Source: CAYNRQ01 sp964399875
GTDB lineage: Archaea; Aenigmatarchaeota; Aenigmatarchaeia; QMZP01
Length of the DNA: 14,688 bases
Direction: 5' to 3'
Assembly (NCBI GenBank): GCA_964399875.1
Contig: CAYNRQ010000028.1
Span: 1 to 14,688 of the forward strand
In this document: positions 12,510-14,688 of the stretch, piece after piece
How the letters are laid out: the number at the start of each line of letters is the position of its first letter
Numbering within the stretch: position 1 is the stretch's first letter
Position numbers and translations under genes: made by a program
Notes under the pieces: generated by a model
Seen by the model: the letters and a program-made list of their open reading frames with translations, nothing else
What the model was told of the DNA's origin: nothing
Databases searched by the model: none

Positions 12510-14593
12510 GTGCAACCCAAAATTCTATAATCACAATTATTTTTTATAGTGTTCACTACGACGTTCTTATTACAGCCTTCAGACACTATGGATGTACCAG
12601 CACAATCTGAGAATTCCCTTGAAATAAGTGTTTTTAACTGCGAACATGAGCAACCATGGGTCATTTTTATCGTGCTGAGCTGTTCACTTGTTGCAACAGG
12701 CTCCATATCACACCACTCTCTCAAACGAGACGTTAATTGCGTTTTTTCTAAACCACTTATCACAGACGCATCCACACCCCTTGGAACATAAATATACAAA
12801 CTGCTGTTATTGTCAGGAACAGTATATCCTGTTTTAAATCCACCCCTCATTCTAGGGCCTGCTAAATCCAGAAGCTCAGCATCCACATTATAATCACCAC
12901 CCGGAATATAATCTATTAAACCATCACTTAATACACCACCACTACAAAGTTGTGCGCATTGTCTGCACTTATCAATATTATGTGTGCTGTCACATTCCTT
13001 ACAGGCGTCCTGTTCAAAGCAATCACTGCTAGGAGATGTTTCTAAATCAATATTGCTAAAAGGATAAGCGCTGCCTGTTTCTGTTGAATTGAAATTTCCT
13101 ATAAGCATCTCTGTTATATAACCCAGAGAGCACTTGTTATAGCTGAGCTCCAGTTGATGATAAGGTTCTGGTCCCCTGACCTCATGCTGACTCATCCCGA
13201 CATCCCTGAAATGTGTTTCCAGAGTTGGTACATTGTTCAAAATATAGGTTCCATCTATAACAGAGGATGAAATGTTTTCAGCATAAAACTCATGCCCCCT
13301 CTTATATATGACAAGCTCTTGTGCACCACATTTTATATCACCTTCAATATACCCATCCACGCCTGTTCTTCCAGCATCACAACCGCCAAAGCTGACAGAG
13401 GCGTCTGCAACAGGATCACCATTCCCATCCATAACCCTTATCCTTGCATAACACCCAAGATTTTCACACTTATCCGCCTGAGGTATAATTGTCAAACCAG
13501 TACATGTGCCTGGCTGCATTTCCTCCACATGGACCAAAGAAGCAAAGTTAAAGGAGTAACCTGTTAACGGATCATCTACTCTTATAATAAGAGGATAGGA
13601 AACAGAGTACTTCCAGTCATATATGGCTATGCATACAGGAACAGTGTAGAACCCCTTAAGTACATATTTGTTGTTTGCAACACTTAGTGGATTAGCTGTT
13701 TTTATTGCGAATTCATCAGGCAGATACAATCCTATTTTAGTCAACTGGGAATATGATTTTCCGTTCAAATCCTTTATCGCATAAACCTTTGCAGCCTCTG
13801 CATTTGATGGCATATTCTGCCACCAAAGGATATGTGTTAATGTATAAACTATAGAATCATACAACCCATTGGAAATCATATTTATCGTCTGATATATAGA
13901 ATCACCACACTCTGTCAAAACACCCTGTGTGGCCAGATCTTTTGAGAAATAAATAGAATTTATGGTGAAGTACTCAAAGAATCTTTCTGATGCAGCAGCA
14001 GAGGAAAAGTCCTTTGCAAAGCTGAATATCTCTCCGAATTTGGTGGGTATTGACACTGTGTAGGGCTGTGGTATAGGATAACCCTGAACCTTGGTAGGAA
14101 GAACAACTGTTACATCTATTTTATTGCCCAGAATGTTTGCATTTACAGAAAGCTGTGATAAACCATAGGTAACATTCTTCCCATAGATATCCACAACCTC
14201 TTCCAGGTGCCCCTGAATATAATTTTCTATTCCTGTCTCCATCCATTCTGTTACATCACTTATTGACGGACTTACATCGTTCTGGCATTTCTGCCAGTAA
14301 GGAACACCCTGTTGCATAAATAAAACCTGTTCTGGCAAGACAGAAGCAGAAGGATCATCCAAACTCGATGCAACCAGATACCCACCGTGCGTTTCCATTA
14401 CCCTTATACTCTCATCAGAGGCCTTTCTTATGAGATTTATAATAGAATCCTCCACCATCTCTTGTTCGGCCTTTATAGCTGGCGGAATAGCGCTCGGCAT
14501 TATAATAAGCTGATAGGCAAAATAGATTACAAGTGCAACAATGAATATCAACCCTATTAATACAATAAACTCGACCTGGGCTTTTTTCTTCAT
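12506..14593 (-). CDS. class III signal peptide surface protein with Ig-like domain
   Basis: 695 aa. The N-terminus MKKKAQVEFIVLIGLIFIVA is a type IV pilin-like (class III) signal: a short basic leader, Q-VEF, then a long hydrophobic helix (about 8-32). In archaea a prepilin peptidase cuts such leaders and the helix builds pili or anchors the protein. Residues 40-370 form a large extracytoplasmic region I do not recognise. About 378-445 resembles a carboxypeptidase-regulatory-type Ig fold (RVMDGNGDPVADASVSFGG, then TGVDGY). A Cys-rich patch follows (525-550, CKEC and CRQC). The last 70 residues hold more cysteines (CSC at 648-650, Cys664, Cys674, Cys687, Cys694). The gene is far larger than a normal pilin. 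It leads the two-gene operon and its TGA overlaps the next ATG. No SD; a TATA box lies about 27 nt upstream. Confidence 0.78.
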   Translation of the reverse strand: MKKKAQVEFIVLIGLIFIVALVIYFAYQLIIMPSAIPPAIKAEQEMVEDSIINLIRKASDESIRVMETHGGYLVASSLDDPSASVLPEQVLFMQQGVPYWQKCQNDVSPSISDVTEWMETGIENYIQGHLEEVVDIYGKNVTYGLSQLSVNANILGNKIDVTVVLPTKVQGYPIPQPYTVSIPTKFGEIFSFAKDFSSAAASERFFEYFTINSIYFSKDLATQGVLTECGDSIYQTINMISNGLYDSIVYTLTHILWWQNMPSNAEAAKVYAIKDLNGKSYSQLTKIGLYLPDEFAIKTANPLSVANNKYVLKGFYTVPVCIAIYDWKYSVSYPLIIRVDDPLTGYSFNFASLVHVEEMQPGTCTGLTIIPQADKCENLGCYARIRVMDGNGDPVADASVSFGGCDAGRTGVDGYIEGDIKCGAQELVIYKRGHEFYAENISSSVIDGTYILNNVPTLETHFRDVGMSQHEVRGPEPYHQLELSYNKCSLGYITEMLIGNFNSTETGSAYPFSNIDLETSPSSDCFEQDACKECDSTHNIDKCRQCAQLCSGGVLSDGLIDYIPGGDYNVDAELLDLAGPRMRGGFKTGYTVPDNNSSLYIYVPRGVDASVISGLEKTQLTSRLREWCDMEPVATSEQLSTIKMTHGCSCSQLKTLISREFSDCAGTSIVSEGCNKNVVVNTIKNNCDYRILGCT

Positions 14594-14616
14594 TAATATA
14601 TAATTAATTGCAATTG

Positions 14617-14624
14617 TTAAAAAA
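14617..14624 (-). promoter_or_regulatory. TATA-like box of the surface operon
   Basis: On the minus strand this reads TTTTTTAA, centred about 27 nt before the ATG at 14593. The ATG has no SD, so a leaderless operon message is likely. Confidence 0.4.
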
Positions 14625-14626
14625 CT

Positions 14627-14647
14627 ATTCTGACTTTAAATCAGAAT
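14627..14647. repeat. inverted repeat next to the right-end element
   Basis: ATTCTGA (14627-14633) and TCAGAAT (14641-14647) form a 7-bp stem with loop CTTTAAA. It ends one base before the 40-nt hairpin element, so two stems stand back to back. This arrangement resembles subterminal hairpins of IS200/IS605-type ends, but no transposase gene is present. Confidence 0.5.
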
Positions 14648-14648
14648 T

Positions 14649-14688
14649 CCACCGGTCTCTGACCGGTGGTTCCAAACAAGGCAATCGC
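14649..14688 (+). repeat. 40-nt hairpin element, right copy
   Basis: CCACCGGTC (14649-14657), loop TCT, GACCGGTGG (14661-14669): a perfect 9-bp stem with a 3-nt loop, followed by a 19-nt tail with CAAGG matching the left copy at 14 of 19 positions. The window ends exactly where the detectable unit ends, so anything beyond is unseen. The open frame of the left copy is broken here by a TGA at the equivalent place, so conservation is of pairing, not of protein. Confidence 0.7.

Noticed and set aside
14649..14688. tRNA fragment (T-arm-like GGTTCCAAAC)
   Set aside because: The stem and loop sizes do not fit a T-arm, no anticodon or acceptor stem can be drawn, and the left copy extends into non-tRNA structure.
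1..14688. Window as a closed circle, because the two ends would place the 40-nt units in tandem
   Set aside because: There is no sequence overlap between the ends, and the core ribosomal genes argue for a chromosomal fragment. An assembly break at a repeated element is simpler, though read pairs across the ends could test it.

Overview
The window looks like a chromosomal piece of an AT-rich archaeon. The evidence is an archaeal-type translation and export cluster (SecE, Spt5, uL11, uL1, uL10/P0, P1), TATA-type promoters placed about 26 nt upstream of start codons that lack a Shine-Dalgarno (SD) site (leaderless genes), archaeal-type SD sites inside operons, and a surface protein with a type IV pilin-like (class III) signal. 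The style of the cysteine-rich surface proteins and the compact gene layout suggest a DPANN-like lineage, but no marker here fixes the phylum. The genetic code appears standard, because TGA ends several core genes.

Layout. Positions 1-173 have no convincing complete gene and hold a strongly foldable element. Its first 40 nt recur, with pairing-preserving substitutions, as the last 40 nt of the window. 174-1733 (-) encodes a membrane-anchored TolB/PD40 beta-propeller protein, divergent from a polyprenyl diphosphate synthase (1790-2857, +). SecE and Spt5 follow on the + strand. A Na+/H+ antiporter-like gene (3916-5220, -) meets Spt5 stop codon to stop codon. uL11 (5306-5899) is followed by an HD-domain hydrolase and a two-helix membrane protein with a coiled-coil tail. 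Then come uL1, uL10 and P1 (7111-9061). The last third is a two-gene minus-strand operon with an ATGA overlap: a class III signal protein of 695 aa (12506-14593), then a secreted protein of about 1131 aa (9114-12509) with four cysteine-rich modules.

How the genes fit together. GGPP-type synthase supplies isoprenoid for archaeal lipids. SecE is the small gamma subunit of the SecYE translocon. Spt5 is the RNA polymerase processivity factor. uL11, uL10 and P1 form the ribosomal stalk that recruits translation factors, and uL1 forms the opposite stalk and is a known autoregulator in archaea. The usual archaeal order secE-spt5-L11-L1-L10-P1 is kept, but it is split by an inverted antiporter and by two extra genes. 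The surface operon is probably exported through Sec and anchored in the cell envelope.

The points most worth checking are the covarying 40-nt element at both ends, the K/E-rich extensions on Spt5, uL11 and (N-terminally) P1, the shortened uL10 without its acidic tail, a cUUCGg hairpin at the uL1 ribosome binding site, the loss of the ND aspartate in the antiporter, and the cysteine-module surface operon.
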